From: CALMFG01 sp963674805
GTDB lineage: Bacteria > Bacillota > Clostridia > Christensenellales > CALMFG01
NCBI GenBank assembly: GCA_963674805.2
Contig: CAXXNY010000022.1
Coordinates: forward strand, 205,446 to 269,445
Length of the DNA stretch: 64,000 nt
Direction of reading: 5' to 3'
Both the position numbers and the translations under genes were made by a program. The notes below the pieces were generated by a model that saw nothing but the letters and a program-made list of their open reading frames with translations, was not told the origin of the DNA and made no database searches. Position 1 is the first letter of the stretch; each line of letters opens with the position of its first letter. Positions 16,776-25,548 of this stretch are shown here, piece by piece.

Positions 16776-17506
16776 CTAATGTCCTCTCTATTGACTGCTT
16801 TAAACGCTTCCAGTTCTTCCGGCGTGCCCAAAACGTGCACAGCACGCGCGTCTACGTCACTGATATAAATATCATATCCATATTTCAGCATATCATTATA
16901 CATAGGGGCGATATACCGTTCCGCCGCTTCCTGCGGCTTGCCGCTTTCAAAGCATTTTTTATAGACATCTTCATATAATCCGGCGCTTTTAAAATAATAT
17001 GCGCCTAATGTACAATGGTCGGATATTCTAACCTTCTCCTTTACTTCAACTGCTTTATCATCCCCTGAAGTACGCACAAAACTCCAGTGGTCCCCCTCAC
17101 CTTTAAAGCAGGGGATAAACCCGTCGCCTTTCAGCTGCGCGCTGTTCATCTGTCCCGGCTCGACAAAGGTGTCGATATTGTAAATCATAAGCGGATAGCC
17201 TTTGTCCCATACTGATTCAGCCAATAACGCTGTCGTGGCCTGGCCGTCCGTCAAATAATCAATCTCGATAATTTGGACATTATTGATGCCGAGTGCACGC
17301 AGTTCCGCTTTAATAAAGGCTTCCGCTCCGTCCTCTTTTCTGACAATAAAAATATAGCGCTTTGCCTGCGCCTTGTACCCTTCAAGGCTGAGCATGGACC
17401 AAGTAAAAAGCGTTTTGCCATGCGCCTCAATCATATATTTGGGGATATCATATCCGGCCTTTTTAAAACGGGAACCCAGCCCTGCCATAGTGATTACAAT
17501 ATTCAC
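16769..17506 (-). CDS. Nucleotidyltransferase for activated sugar/head group (capsular type)
   Basis: A 245-residue NTP-transferase-fold protein. The signature MAGLGSRFKKAGYDIPKYM (8-26) holds the nucleotide-binding Gly-rich loop and the Pro-Lys that contacts phosphate, and YNIDTFVEPG carries the metal-binding Asp. It should join a phosphorylated small molecule or sugar to CMP, UMP or similar. It overlaps the HAD phosphatase gene by 4 bp and the membrane protein gene by 7 bp. With the kinase and phosphatase beside it, it resembles capsular cassettes that make an NDP-activated substituent. Confidence 0.85.
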   Translation of the reverse strand: MNIVITMAGLGSRFKKAGYDIPKYMIEAHGKTLFTWSMLSLEGYKAQAKRYIFIVRKEDGAEAFIKAELRALGINNVQIIEIDYLTDGQATTALLAESVWDKGYPLMIYNIDTFVEPGQMNSAQLKGDGFIPCFKGEGDHWSFVRTSGDDKAVEVKEKVRISDHCTLGAYYFKSAGLYEDVYKKCFESGKPQEAAERYIAPMYNDMLKYGYDIYISDVDARAVHVLGTPEELEAFKAVNREDIRC

Positions 17507-17904
17507 GAATCCAATCCTTTTTTACTGTCATCACAGATTTTTAATATCTCTTCATGGGAATACTTAATAAACTCATCCGGTCTGACGGTCCGGTCATCCA
17601 CATAAAATCCGTTTTTATCCGGCCATGGCTTGCCGTAAATAATTTCATCATACGGGATATCCCATTTTTCCAGCCATTTGGTCATAGTGATTGCCGTATT
17701 GGCATTGATCAATCCAAGGTTTCCGTTGTATGTCCGCATATTACGTGCCGTAAACAGTACAATCTTTGCTCCGGCTTCTTTATATTCTTTTATTTTATCA
17801 ACAACGGCCTGGTGCGGAACCAGGTCCATGTACGCCTCATCCTGTTTTTTGATGGGGCAAAGCGTCCCGTCAATATCAATCACGAGTGTCGTCTTTTCAA
17901 GCAT
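17503..17904 (-). CDS. HAD-family phosphatase, EcbF/BcbF capsule type
   Basis: A 133-residue compact HAD protein with motif I DIDGTLCP (Asp nucleophile and general acid), motif II LFTARN and motif III/IV Lys-Pro followed by YVDDRTVRP. Size and motifs match the small phosphatases encoded in Pasteurella-type capsule loci. It probably removes a phosphate, or proofreads a phosphorylated intermediate, in the activated-substituent pathway shared with the adjacent kinase and nucleotidyltransferase. It overlaps both neighbours (8 bp and 4 bp). Confidence 0.84.
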   Translation of the reverse strand: MLEKTTLVIDIDGTLCPIKKQDEAYMDLVPHQAVVDKIKEYKEAGAKIVLFTARNMRTYNGNLGLINANTAITMTKWLEKWDIPYDEIIYGKPWPDKNGFYVDDRTVRPDEFIKYSHEEILKICDDSKKGLDS

Positions 17905-19339
17905 TTTCGAGCTCCTTTATGATGTTCATTGCTGTCAATATATATGCAAGCATGTTTTTGGGTTTGTCCGTATGCAGCGGCAGCATTGATAAGAACAGGG
18001 ACGCCTCATAAAGCCGGATTTCCATGTAATTGGCACCGACTTCCGCCAGCGCCTGCTTAAATATTTCTACATAAGGGTTTTGGTCAAATGCAATATCCAG
18101 TGTTAACCGGAGATCCTGGTCTAAACTAATGTCGAATATCCCGGTATTGATAAAGTCGTATCTGCCGCAAACGGAATGCGAAAGCTTGGCTAAATCATAG
18201 GATGGTACCAGCCATGCTTCATCTTTTGCATCGGCGCCAAGCGGATCAACCAGTTTTAACAAGTTCGTGTCTTCGTCATATAGTATGTTTGAAAAGCACA
18301 AATCTCCGTGCCCGATAACCAGCTCGGGAGTATGCTTGCTCTTATCAACGGTTTTTTGATAGAGGCCGGTATATGTCTCAAACAGTGCGTCCAGTCCATC
18401 ATAGTCCGTTGTGTTTGCAACAATACTGTCGAGCCTGTTAAATACCGCTGTTTTCTTCAGCATATCAAAGCGAGTATTGACTTTTTCCAGATAGATTTTG
18501 TCCATACAAGCCCTGTAATCCTGCTTGCTGACCGCTGCTTGTTCGCGATGCGTGACAAAATACATCAGTTTTTCCATCAATGGCTCAAAGCTTTCCGGGG
18601 TAAACGCCTGATGCACCCACTTTAACGCCACATCCGTAATCTGAAGCCTTTCCATTGTATAACTTGCGTATGTTTTTGTCTCCTGATAATCATACGGCTG
18701 GACAAACCACGGCTTCACTGCATCATCTAAGAGATAATAATAAGTATACTCTTTTTTTATTTTATCAATATTCTCGGACCGTTTGGTAACGGTGTATTCA
18801 TCATAGGTAATGCTGTTAAAAAAGCGGGTGGCAAACGCATCGGTAATAAAACGCTGGAAACGCTTATATGTCGAAATATCCATCGCAAATTCCGCGGGAT
18901 ATTCGGCCGTATCTGTCGATTCTGCCGCCCCGCCGTTATCCAAAATCCGACGTAAAAAAGCAAGATAAGCGTCACGGTCAACAAACGCATAGCCTAATAC
19001 AGCTGTATTCTTTATTTCTACATTTTCATTCAAATACGACAGCTTTTCTAGGAACAGCCGATAGGCCTCCGTATCAATTACCACACTGGATGAATACCAA
19101 TGCAGCCAGCAAGCATTATCTCCTGAAGCTTCAACCTGTCTGACGATGCGTTCATAGTCCATCGGACTTGAAATAACTGTTTGGCTGTCAATTGAGACGC
19201 CGGAAGCCGCTTCAAGATGGGATATCAAGGGCAGCTTTTTAAAAATAATCGCAGAAAATCGGTTGTCTCCGACGATTTTTTTAATGGCACCGGACGGCTG
19301 ATGGGTATCATCATAAATCAACATCAATTCTTTATTCAT
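17897..19339 (-). CDS. APH/choline-kinase-like phosphotransferase with extra N-terminal domain
   Basis: A 480-residue protein. The C-terminal half carries the aminoglycoside/choline kinase motifs: GHGDLCFSNILYD (Brenner loop with catalytic Asp and Asn, about 345-357) and LVDPLGA (metal-binding Asp). The first about 180 residues show no kinase motif and are an additional domain of unknown type. A small-molecule or sugar alcohol kinase acting before the nucleotidyltransferase is the best inference. The start ATG overlaps by 4 bp the reconstructed stop of the frameshifted membrane-protein gene upstream. Confidence 0.78.
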   Translation of the reverse strand: MNKELMLIYDDTHQPSGAIKKIVGDNRFSAIIFKKLPLISHLEAASGVSIDSQTVISSPMDYERIVRQVEASGDNACWLHWYSSSVVIDTEAYRLFLEKLSYLNENVEIKNTAVLGYAFVDRDAYLAFLRRILDNGGAAESTDTAEYPAEFAMDISTYKRFQRFITDAFATRFFNSITYDEYTVTKRSENIDKIKKEYTYYYLLDDAVKPWFVQPYDYQETKTYASYTMERLQITDVALKWVHQAFTPESFEPLMEKLMYFVTHREQAAVSKQDYRACMDKIYLEKVNTRFDMLKKTAVFNRLDSIVANTTDYDGLDALFETYTGLYQKTVDKSKHTPELVIGHGDLCFSNILYDEDTNLLKLVDPLGADAKDEAWLVPSYDLAKLSHSVCGRYDFINTGIFDISLDQDLRLTLDIAFDQNPYVEIFKQALAEVGANYMEIRLYEASLFLSMLPLHTDKPKNMLAYILTAMNIIKELENA

Positions 19340-20242
19340 GATTCTAAAATCCTATTCTCCTTGTTTTGCCTGCCTGTCAGCAGTTTAACTAACCTGAGCA
19401 CACTGTATATCAGGAAGCAGAAAGTCGCGATTAAAATATAAGGCGTTATGCTGAGCGTATTCTGGAATGAAAATGCGCCGTGAATAAATGTATTAAAATA
19501 CGCCAGCCCGCTGACCCCCTTTTAAAACATAATTAAAAATGTACAATACACCAAAATCAAATCCCCAGCTTAAAACAGATAAGAATATAATCGTGACCGC
19601 TCGCTTATGTACTAATTTTTTTTCTGTTCGGTAAAGATCATTCAATGCTTCCAATGCTTTGAGAAATCTATTGCTCCGCTTGGTCAGCCGGTTAAAGACC
19701 CAAAAATGATTAAAGTATGCATACAACGCCGGAAACGTCGTATAGACAATAAATGCAACGACTAACAGTCCAAACAATACGAGACTAAAGGCAGATACAT
19801 GACTTGAGGTAAAAATCTGAATCGGCAAAATAATCGCAAACAGCACAATCGTGTCAAAAAAGCGCTCCGTGATTATGCCAAGCCCTGCTGTTTTATAATC
19901 GCCTGTTTCCTGTGATAAGCAATAAAATCTGAATAATTCCCCCAGCTTATAGGGAATCATAATATTCACAAACGTGGTCTTGATATAAAAGGGCAGAAAA
20001 TGCTCAAAGCGGATGTTCATCCCCATCATGATGATATAAAGCCGTATAAGTTTAATAAAATGGGTGATGAGAAAAAGTACAAAACCAACGATAATCAGCG
20101 CCGGCATGCGTATATTGTTCAATTCATGAAAATTCTGCACACTGATACTGACCGCAAAAAATAAGGCGATCAGGATACCCGCAACATTGATGATATAATT
20201 CACAATATTCTTTTTTTGATTTTTAATTGTACGGCTATACAT
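19336..20242 (-). pseudogene. Lysylphosphatidylglycerol synthase-TM-like protein (UPF0104 type), single-base frameshift
   Basis: The intact frame from the ATG at 20242 codes for a polytopic membrane protein (FIKTTFVNIMIPYKLGELFRF, with GITERFFD-like GIITERFFDT), typical of the flippase-like LPG_synthase_TM family. It runs out at 19493, but in the next frame the coding continues through two further hydrophobic segments to a TGA at 19336-19338 that overlaps the next gene's ATG by 4 bp, exactly like the other junctions in this operon. The switch occurs at a five-G run on the coding strand (19515-19519) after AAAA; removing one G restores about 301 residues, the normal family length. It may be a real disruption, phase variation or a sequencing error. 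Confidence 0.82.
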
Positions 20243-20996
20243 ACGCTTCAAATTTCTTTTCTCTTAAATCGGTCTCCAGATAACGCTTGCCCTGGAATAA
20301 AAACTTTAAGCTCATGCCCAACACAAAAAACGCCTGTTTAAATAGCTTAACATTCGAAACCTGATCTTCCTCCGACCATTCAATCGGAAAGAACATGGCT
20401 TTCTGTTTATAGGCGCGAAGCGCAAGGACCATCGCATAGTTAAACGACAAATTATCCGGAAACTGCATATAATACCCGGGCTTAAGCATCTTAACCGCAT
20501 ATAAGTTGAGCCCTGAGCCCAAGTCTCTTATTCTAATCCCGGTCACTACCGAAAAGATAAAGTTATAGACGCGGTTGCCGAAAGTCCTGAACTTGGAATA
20601 TCCCGGACGTGATGCCCCTTTCATAAAGCGGGAGCCCAAACAACAGTCATATTGCTGGTATGTTTTGTTTTCTAAAATAGGTATTAAATCACCGATGTTT
20701 CCCTGGTCATCACCGTGAAGCACAACGACATAATCATACCCTTCTTGAATCGCTTGATTAAAAGCTACCTTATGCGAGCCGCCAAGACCGTAATTCTGCT
20801 GATTGGTATGCAAAACGATTTTATTACCGCCATATTCCTTGATGTAGGCTTTAACAACTTTGGCCGTTTGGTCGGTGCTGATGTTGTTGACAACCATAAT
20901 CGTATCAAAGTAGCGCTCGTATTTTATCGCTTTATCTAGAACGCGCATAATCTGCTTTTCACAATTATATGCGGGAATAAACAATAGTATTTTCAT
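20235..20996 (-). CDS. GT2 family glycosyltransferase (DPM1/polyprenyl-phosphate type)
   Basis: A 253-residue GT-A fold transferase, starting MKILLFIPAYNCEKQI with the nucleotide-binding strand, VVNNISTDQT, the metal-binding DDQG region (VVLHGDDQGN) and GSRFMKGA. It lacks C-terminal membrane helices. It likely attaches a sugar to a polyprenyl phosphate or lipid. The ATG at 20996 is preferred over an upstream in-frame codon at 21107, which lies before the promoter. First gene of the operon, overlapping the frameshifted gene by 8 bp. Confidence 0.87.
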   Translation of the reverse strand: MKILLFIPAYNCEKQIMRVLDKAIKYERYFDTIMVVNNISTDQTAKVVKAYIKEYGGNKIVLHTNQQNYGLGGSHKVAFNQAIQEGYDYVVVLHGDDQGNIGDLIPILENKTYQQYDCCLGSRFMKGASRPGYSKFRTFGNRVYNFIFSVVTGIRIRDLGSGLNLYAVKMLKPGYYMQFPDNLSFNYAMVLALRAYKQKAMFFPIEWSEEDQVSNVKLFKQAFFVLGMSLKFLFQGKRYLETDLREKKFEAYV

Positions 20997-21033
20997 CGCA
21001 GACTCATCCCTCTTCGAAATATTCTCGTTTAAA

Positions 21034-21062
21034 ATTATACCTGAAATTCCTATACAATACAA
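21034..21062 (-). promoter_or_regulatory. Promoter of surface-glycan operon
   Basis: TTGTAT (21057-21062), 17-nt spacer, TATAAT (21034-21039) on the minus strand, about 30 bp before the GT2 transcript start region. Confidence 0.7.
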
Positions 21063-21142
21063 TTCATTTACAGCGCTATCTCTCCGTTCAGTAATACAAA
21101 ACCGCACATCTAAGCATTTACGGCAAGCATTAAAGTATATAA

Positions 21143-21176
21143 AAAATACGCCGACTTATCAGACGAACGTATTTTT
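21143..21176 (-). terminator. Probable terminator of the glycyl radical enzyme operon
   Basis: AAAAATACG and CGTATTTTT form a 9-bp inverted repeat around a loop of about 16 nt, roughly 55 bp after the stop of the last operon gene. The loop is large and the stem AT-rich, so efficiency is uncertain. Confidence 0.5.
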
Positions 21177-21225
21177 CATATAAAGCTTAAATTTTTCTAC
21201 GTTTTATACAAGGTGTAATCTGCCG

Positions 21226-22071
21226 TTAAACAGCCCCGGCTTTTTTTATCTCCAGCTTAGCCTTGCTTGAATCTTCTGCCGAATAAATATACCCGTGCTT
21301 TGGCGGCAGGGAGTTGTAAACACGCGTAATATCGACATATCCTAGCCCCTTGCCCGTCTTGGAGAAAATCCCTTTAACCAGGACGTTTTCCATACTAAGC
21401 GTTGAGCCTAAAATGGCGACTTTCATTCCATCCCTTAGTGCGCCCAGTTCCTTCCCGTACGGATGTAGCGGTATCATAATCCGGCCTTTGTTGCAGGCCT
21501 GGGCCTGTACAATTGGATAAATTCTGGGGTAACCGTCCTCCCCGGTAAAAGATATAAATTTCAAGGACGCAATGTCCTTTAAGAGTTTATACGCCCATAC
21601 CGAAAGCGCCTTGGGCGCACTTTTCTTGTTATAGAACGGTTTAATGATGATATTCAAAACCGCATTAGCGATAACGCCCGCCATATCCAGATTGTGTTCT
21701 TCTGATATTTCAACCAAGTCATAATAATGCACCATGTGGATGCCGAGATAGGTGTTATACCTGAACATGGGTATCTGGTTATACTTATCATATTCTTTAC
21801 CCATATTCGTCTTGTGGGTCCATTTGGCTGTGCCTGTCCACCACTTTTTATCCAGAGTCATCACAATAAACCCGATTTTCTTTTTCTGCTCAATCCAGTC
21901 TTTTGAGATGCCTTTAATAAACTCGCCCGATGTGAGTTCAGTTTCGCTTTTCGCCATGATGGTCGTAATAAACGATAGATGCGGATACCCTTCGTCATCA
22001 ACCACAGATGTCATCGCGCATTTATATTCCGTTTCAAATGCGTTCTTTGTTTCTTCTGTAATCTTCTTCAT
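21226..22071 (-). CDS. FMN-binding split-barrel (pyridoxamine 5'-phosphate oxidase-like) protein
   Basis: A 281-residue protein. The N-terminal TEYKCAMTSVVDDEGYPHLSFITTI and a second half beginning KFISFTGEDGYPRIYPIVQAQAC each match the opening strands of the FMN-binding split-barrel fold, so it may contain two such barrels. Function unknown; flavin binding is inferred. It is encoded 17 bp after the glycyl radical activase and ends that operon, so it probably supports the radical enzyme pathway, for example by reducing or sensing a product. I do not recognise a characterised homologue. Confidence 0.65.
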   Translation of the reverse strand: MKKITEETKNAFETEYKCAMTSVVDDEGYPHLSFITTIMAKSETELTSGEFIKGISKDWIEQKKKIGFIVMTLDKKWWTGTAKWTHKTNMGKEYDKYNQIPMFRYNTYLGIHMVHYYDLVEISEEHNLDMAGVIANAVLNIIIKPFYNKKSAPKALSVWAYKLLKDIASLKFISFTGEDGYPRIYPIVQAQACNKGRIMIPLHPYGKELGALRDGMKVAILGSTLSMENVLVKGIFSKTGKGLGYVDITRVYNSLPPKHGYIYSAEDSSKAKLEIKKAGAV

Positions 22072-22088
22072 CTCTTCGGCTCTCCATT

Positions 22089-23033
22089 CTATTTAACTTT
22101 TTTCTGGGCAACATATGCCTTGTCCGCAGTTTTATTATAATCCTTAATAATCGATTTAATATGCGTCAGTTTCTTCTCATCCTGTACTTTTACGCCTTCA
22201 AACGGCCAGTCTTTATTCTGCCTTTGGTACTTCGACGCACACAGGTTGTTAAACGCCAACAGCTCCCACCGTTCCACCACATCCGCGATATGGATTTCGA
22301 TAAAATCAGAAATGCCTCTGATATTCCCGTCGTCATCCGTTGCTCCCGGTATCAGCGGTGTCCTCAGCCAAAGCTTAGTTCCTCCGTCTTTGCGTATTCG
22401 TTCTCCCAGCCTGGCAAGATTGTCCAATATCAGGCGGTTATCCCTGCCGGTATATGCCTGATGCTTTTCGCTGTCAAATACTTTAATGTCATACAAGAAA
22501 AGAGATACATCTTCATAAACCCGGTCAAGCACGTCAAACGGAATCTGACCGCAGGTGTCCACTGCCGTATGCACGCCTGCATCTTTCAGCTGCTTTAACA
22601 GTGATGCGCTGAACTCCGGTTGGGCAAGCGCTTCACCGCCGGACAGCGTTATACCGCCGTCCTGCCCGAAATACGCCTTGTCCTTCATCAGTTCGGTGAA
22701 CAGCACCTCGGCGTCATAGGCTTTGCCCTTTGCTTCCAAGGCATTCGTCGGGCACTTTTCGACGCACTGCATACATCCCGTGCATTGTTCTTCGTCGATC
22801 ACCAGTCTTTCTTCTGTAAAAGACAGCGCATGCTGTGTACATGCCGATTCACAGGTTCGGCAATGAATACACCGTATATCGAACCATTCCAGTTCCTGAT
22901 GAAACGCGATGCTCTCGGGATTGTGGCACCAGATACATTTTAGCGGACATCCCTTAAAAAACACGGTTGTCCTCAGCCCCGGTCCGTCTTCGGTAGACAT
23001 ACGCTGGATGTTTAAAACCATTCCTCTTTTCAT
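22089..23033 (-). CDS. Glycyl-radical enzyme activating protein (radical SAM)
   Basis: A 314-residue radical SAM activase. The SAM cluster motif CX3CX2C is CPLKCIWC (about 29-36). An inserted ferredoxin-like domain follows with two four-cysteine clusters (CIHCRTCESAC and CTGCMQCVEKC), typical of activases for non-PFL glycyl radical enzymes. TLSGGEALAQPEF matches the SAM-contacting GGE motif. It installs the glycyl radical on the enzyme encoded 6 bp upstream (Gly807 of that protein). Confidence 0.95.
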   Translation of the reverse strand: MKRGMVLNIQRMSTEDGPGLRTTVFFKGCPLKCIWCHNPESIAFHQELEWFDIRCIHCRTCESACTQHALSFTEERLVIDEEQCTGCMQCVEKCPTNALEAKGKAYDAEVLFTELMKDKAYFGQDGGITLSGGEALAQPEFSASLLKQLKDAGVHTAVDTCGQIPFDVLDRVYEDVSLFLYDIKVFDSEKHQAYTGRDNRLILDNLARLGERIRKDGGTKLWLRTPLIPGATDDDGNIRGISDFIEIHIADVVERWELLAFNNLCASKYQRQNKDWPFEGVKVQDEKKLTHIKSIIKDYNKTADKAYVAQKKVK

Positions 23034-23039
23034 ATCCAG

Positions 23040-25538
23040 TTACATTCCCTGATGTTCCTGCCGCGCAATGATTTCATCCTGCAGCTCTCTGCCGATCGAC
23101 GCAAAGTAAGCGTTATATCCCGTGACCCTGACCAGCAGATGGCGGTAATCATCCGGGTGCTTCTGGGCATCTCGCAGCATATCAGAGTCCAAAATATTGA
23201 TCTGCAGCGCTGTCCCGCCGTTCTCCGCATAGCCTCTTAAATATGACTTAAACTTTTCTTTCGCTTCCTGATTTTTAAGCAGTGATGCTGAAAAGGTAAT
23301 CGTATGGCTGGCGCCGTTCGGCAATACGTTCATATAGGATTCAAAATCGCCCTGCTCGGTCTTGCCGCCCAAAGCCGTACCTACGGAGTTTGCGTTGGCT
23401 GTCGGCCCCTTCGTATCCGCGCCGTTGGACGGGCAGATGGCGTTCGACAAAAACTGTCCCTGTTTACGCCCGTCTGCGCTCGCCGCCATGACATAGCCGT
23501 CGCCGACCCAATAGTTCCAGGACAGCATACCGGGACGGAAAATTCGCCCTGTGCTCTTGGTCTTATGCTTCCACGTTTCTTCGGCCCATAAATCCATCAC
23601 TTTTTGCGCCACCGCGTCTGCTTCGGCTTCGTCACGTCCGTATTTCGGCGCTTTATTCTTTACAATTGCCTGTAGATATTCATGCCCTTCCCAATTGTCT
23701 TTCAGCGCTTCCACCAGCTCGCCGAGCGTGCATATTTTTTGGTCATATACCAAATATTTAATCGCCAGCAAAGAATCTACCGTTGTCGCAAAGGTCACCG
23801 CCTCAATCGTTGTGAGGTTAATTTCTGCCCCGCCCTGTGTGATATCCTTACGCTTTTCTGCGCATCCTTTAACCAGTGTCGAAAGATACGGTGTCGGCGC
23901 AAACTCCGCCCGCATGCTCTCGGTCATTTCATATAAATCGACGATACGTTTGACGATATATGCCGTTTGTTTGACATATGCGTCATAGAAGGCTTCCCAG
24001 GTTGTCAGTTCGTCTGCGCTTCCCGTCTTTGGGCCATCCTGCTTAATTTTTTCAGTCTTTCCGCTCATCGGATCGGTGAACGCAATCAGGTCTTTACCGT
24101 TATTGAGCGCCAGTTCAACCGCTTTTAACAGGTTCAGGTTATTATCCACAGTACCTGATCTGTCGTTGCCGACCATCGTGTTTTCAAGACACCCCACCGA
24201 GGCGTAATCATAAACATTTTCTTCGTTGATATATGCTTCCAGACCCGCTTTCTTCGCCTGTCTTAACATACCCGCAATCGAGCGCTCATCAAAATTCAGC
24301 AAAAATGGTGCGCCTTGTGAGGTCATGATCATATCCACAACCTTATTCATCAGCTTATCCGGTGAATTCCGGTGAAGCCGTACATTCGGTTTCGGTTCCA
24401 GTATCGGGCTCATTTCATCAATTATATCCAACAAAAGATAAGTCAGATCATTCGCCGCTTCTTTACCGTTTTTGCCGAGCCCTGCCACATTGAATAACTG
24501 CCCAAATCCGGCCGTGATACCCTGGTTCCCGCCAACACGAATTTGCGCGTCATAGACAGTATTGCAATGGAACCAAAAGCAGCCCAAAATCTCTTTAGCG
24601 AAGGCATCACTCATGCCCTGGTCTTTTGATATCTTGTAAAACGGATATAACAGCATATCCATACGTCCGAAGGAAACCCCCGGTCCGGGATAGTTCTCGT
24701 CCGACATAATCAGCATGTGCGTAAACCACAAAGCCTGTACGGCCTGATAAAAATCTTTCGGCGGCAGCCACGGCACCTGCTTCATGTTGTCCGCCATTTT
24801 AAGCAATTCGGTCTTACGGGCCGCGTCTTTCTCTTTTTTTGCACGATCTGCACATGCTTTACTGTAGGTTGCCGCAAGTTTCTTCGGCATCATGGCGGCA
24901 ATCATCATCGCTTTGATTTGCGCGCCTTCAGGCGACGCCTGCTGCTTTTTATTCATGCTGTCATAGATGGCCTTCAGCTCATGATAGATACCTGAAAAGC
25001 CCTCCTTCAGCACTCGCTCGTGCCATGGGATAATATGGCCGCTCGTTGCGCCGGCGTTGCCGTATCCATGGTCATGGAACCACTTCATCTCGGCTGCAGC
25101 GCCTTTTTTGCCGTTCAGTCGTTTATCCCGCTTTTTAAATTCTTTCTTGTTTAAGCACATCGAAAAAATGGTATTGAAGTTTGCCCCGCAGAGCAGGTCT
25201 TGCTCTAAAATCTCAACGGGCATATATTCATTCATGACTTTATCTAAGAATATGGCTTTTCTGACGACCAGCGGCTGATGCCAGAAATCGCGATCCACTG
25301 GAATCTCCTTGGCCGCCTGCCGTGTTGAAACCGTGAACGCTTTATGAAATGCGAATGTTTCGGGCACAATATGATATGGCGTTTCGTCGTAAAGAATGTC
25401 CCAATCGGTTCCAGTTGTGAAGCACCGGTACTCATTGTTCCACGCCCTGTTCGTCCCTTCAAAATAATAATCCCTTAAGAATTTTACCCTCGGGGCTAGC
25501 TTACCCGGCGTTTTACATTGAAATTCTGCGTTTTGCAT
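23040..25538 (-). CDS. Glycyl radical enzyme of unassigned substrate (PFL/dehydratase/decarboxylase superfamily)
   Basis: An 832-residue glycyl radical enzyme. The thiyl-radical site is Cys450 in SVGCLEN, with Glu452 two residues on, as in eliminases and arylacetate decarboxylases rather than pyruvate formate-lyase (which has adjacent cysteines). The glycyl radical loop is RVTGYNAYF with Gly807. The usual GGA-Arg/Tyr segment is GGAEIN with Glu572. Residues after the thiyl cysteine (TMVGNDRSGTVDNN) differ from the patterns I know for glycerol, propanediol or choline enzymes. The gene has an AAAGGAGG site and follows a FadR-type regulator by 10 bp. Reaction unknown; decarboxylation of an aryl acid is one possibility. 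Confidence 0.9.
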   Translation of the reverse strand: MQNAEFQCKTPGKLAPRVKFLRDYYFEGTNRAWNNEYRCFTTGTDWDILYDETPYHIVPETFAFHKAFTVSTRQAAKEIPVDRDFWHQPLVVRKAIFLDKVMNEYMPVEILEQDLLCGANFNTIFSMCLNKKEFKKRDKRLNGKKGAAAEMKWFHDHGYGNAGATSGHIIPWHERVLKEGFSGIYHELKAIYDSMNKKQQASPEGAQIKAMMIAAMMPKKLAATYSKACADRAKKEKDAARKTELLKMADNMKQVPWLPPKDFYQAVQALWFTHMLIMSDENYPGPGVSFGRMDMLLYPFYKISKDQGMSDAFAKEILGCFWFHCNTVYDAQIRVGGNQGITAGFGQLFNVAGLGKNGKEAANDLTYLLLDIIDEMSPILEPKPNVRLHRNSPDKLMNKVVDMIMTSQGAPFLLNFDERSIAGMLRQAKKAGLEAYINEENVYDYASVGCLENTMVGNDRSGTVDNNLNLLKAVELALNNGKDLIAFTDPMSGKTEKIKQDGPKTGSADELTTWEAFYDAYVKQTAYIVKRIVDLYEMTESMRAEFAPTPYLSTLVKGCAEKRKDITQGGAEINLTTIEAVTFATTVDSLLAIKYLVYDQKICTLGELVEALKDNWEGHEYLQAIVKNKAPKYGRDEAEADAVAQKVMDLWAEETWKHKTKSTGRIFRPGMLSWNYWVGDGYVMAASADGRKQGQFLSNAICPSNGADTKGPTANANSVGTALGGKTEQGDFESYMNVLPNGASHTITFSASLLKNQEAKEKFKSYLRGYAENGGTALQINILDSDMLRDAQKHPDDYRHLLVRVTGYNAYFASIGRELQDEIIARQEHQGM

Positions 25539-25548
25539 ATTTCCTCCT

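Noticed and set aside
19515..19523. Programmed frameshift at AAAAGGGGG as an established mechanism
   Set aside because: The geometry needs a +1 shift, does not form a standard slippery heptamer in frame, and no stimulatory structure is evident; a plain indel is simpler.
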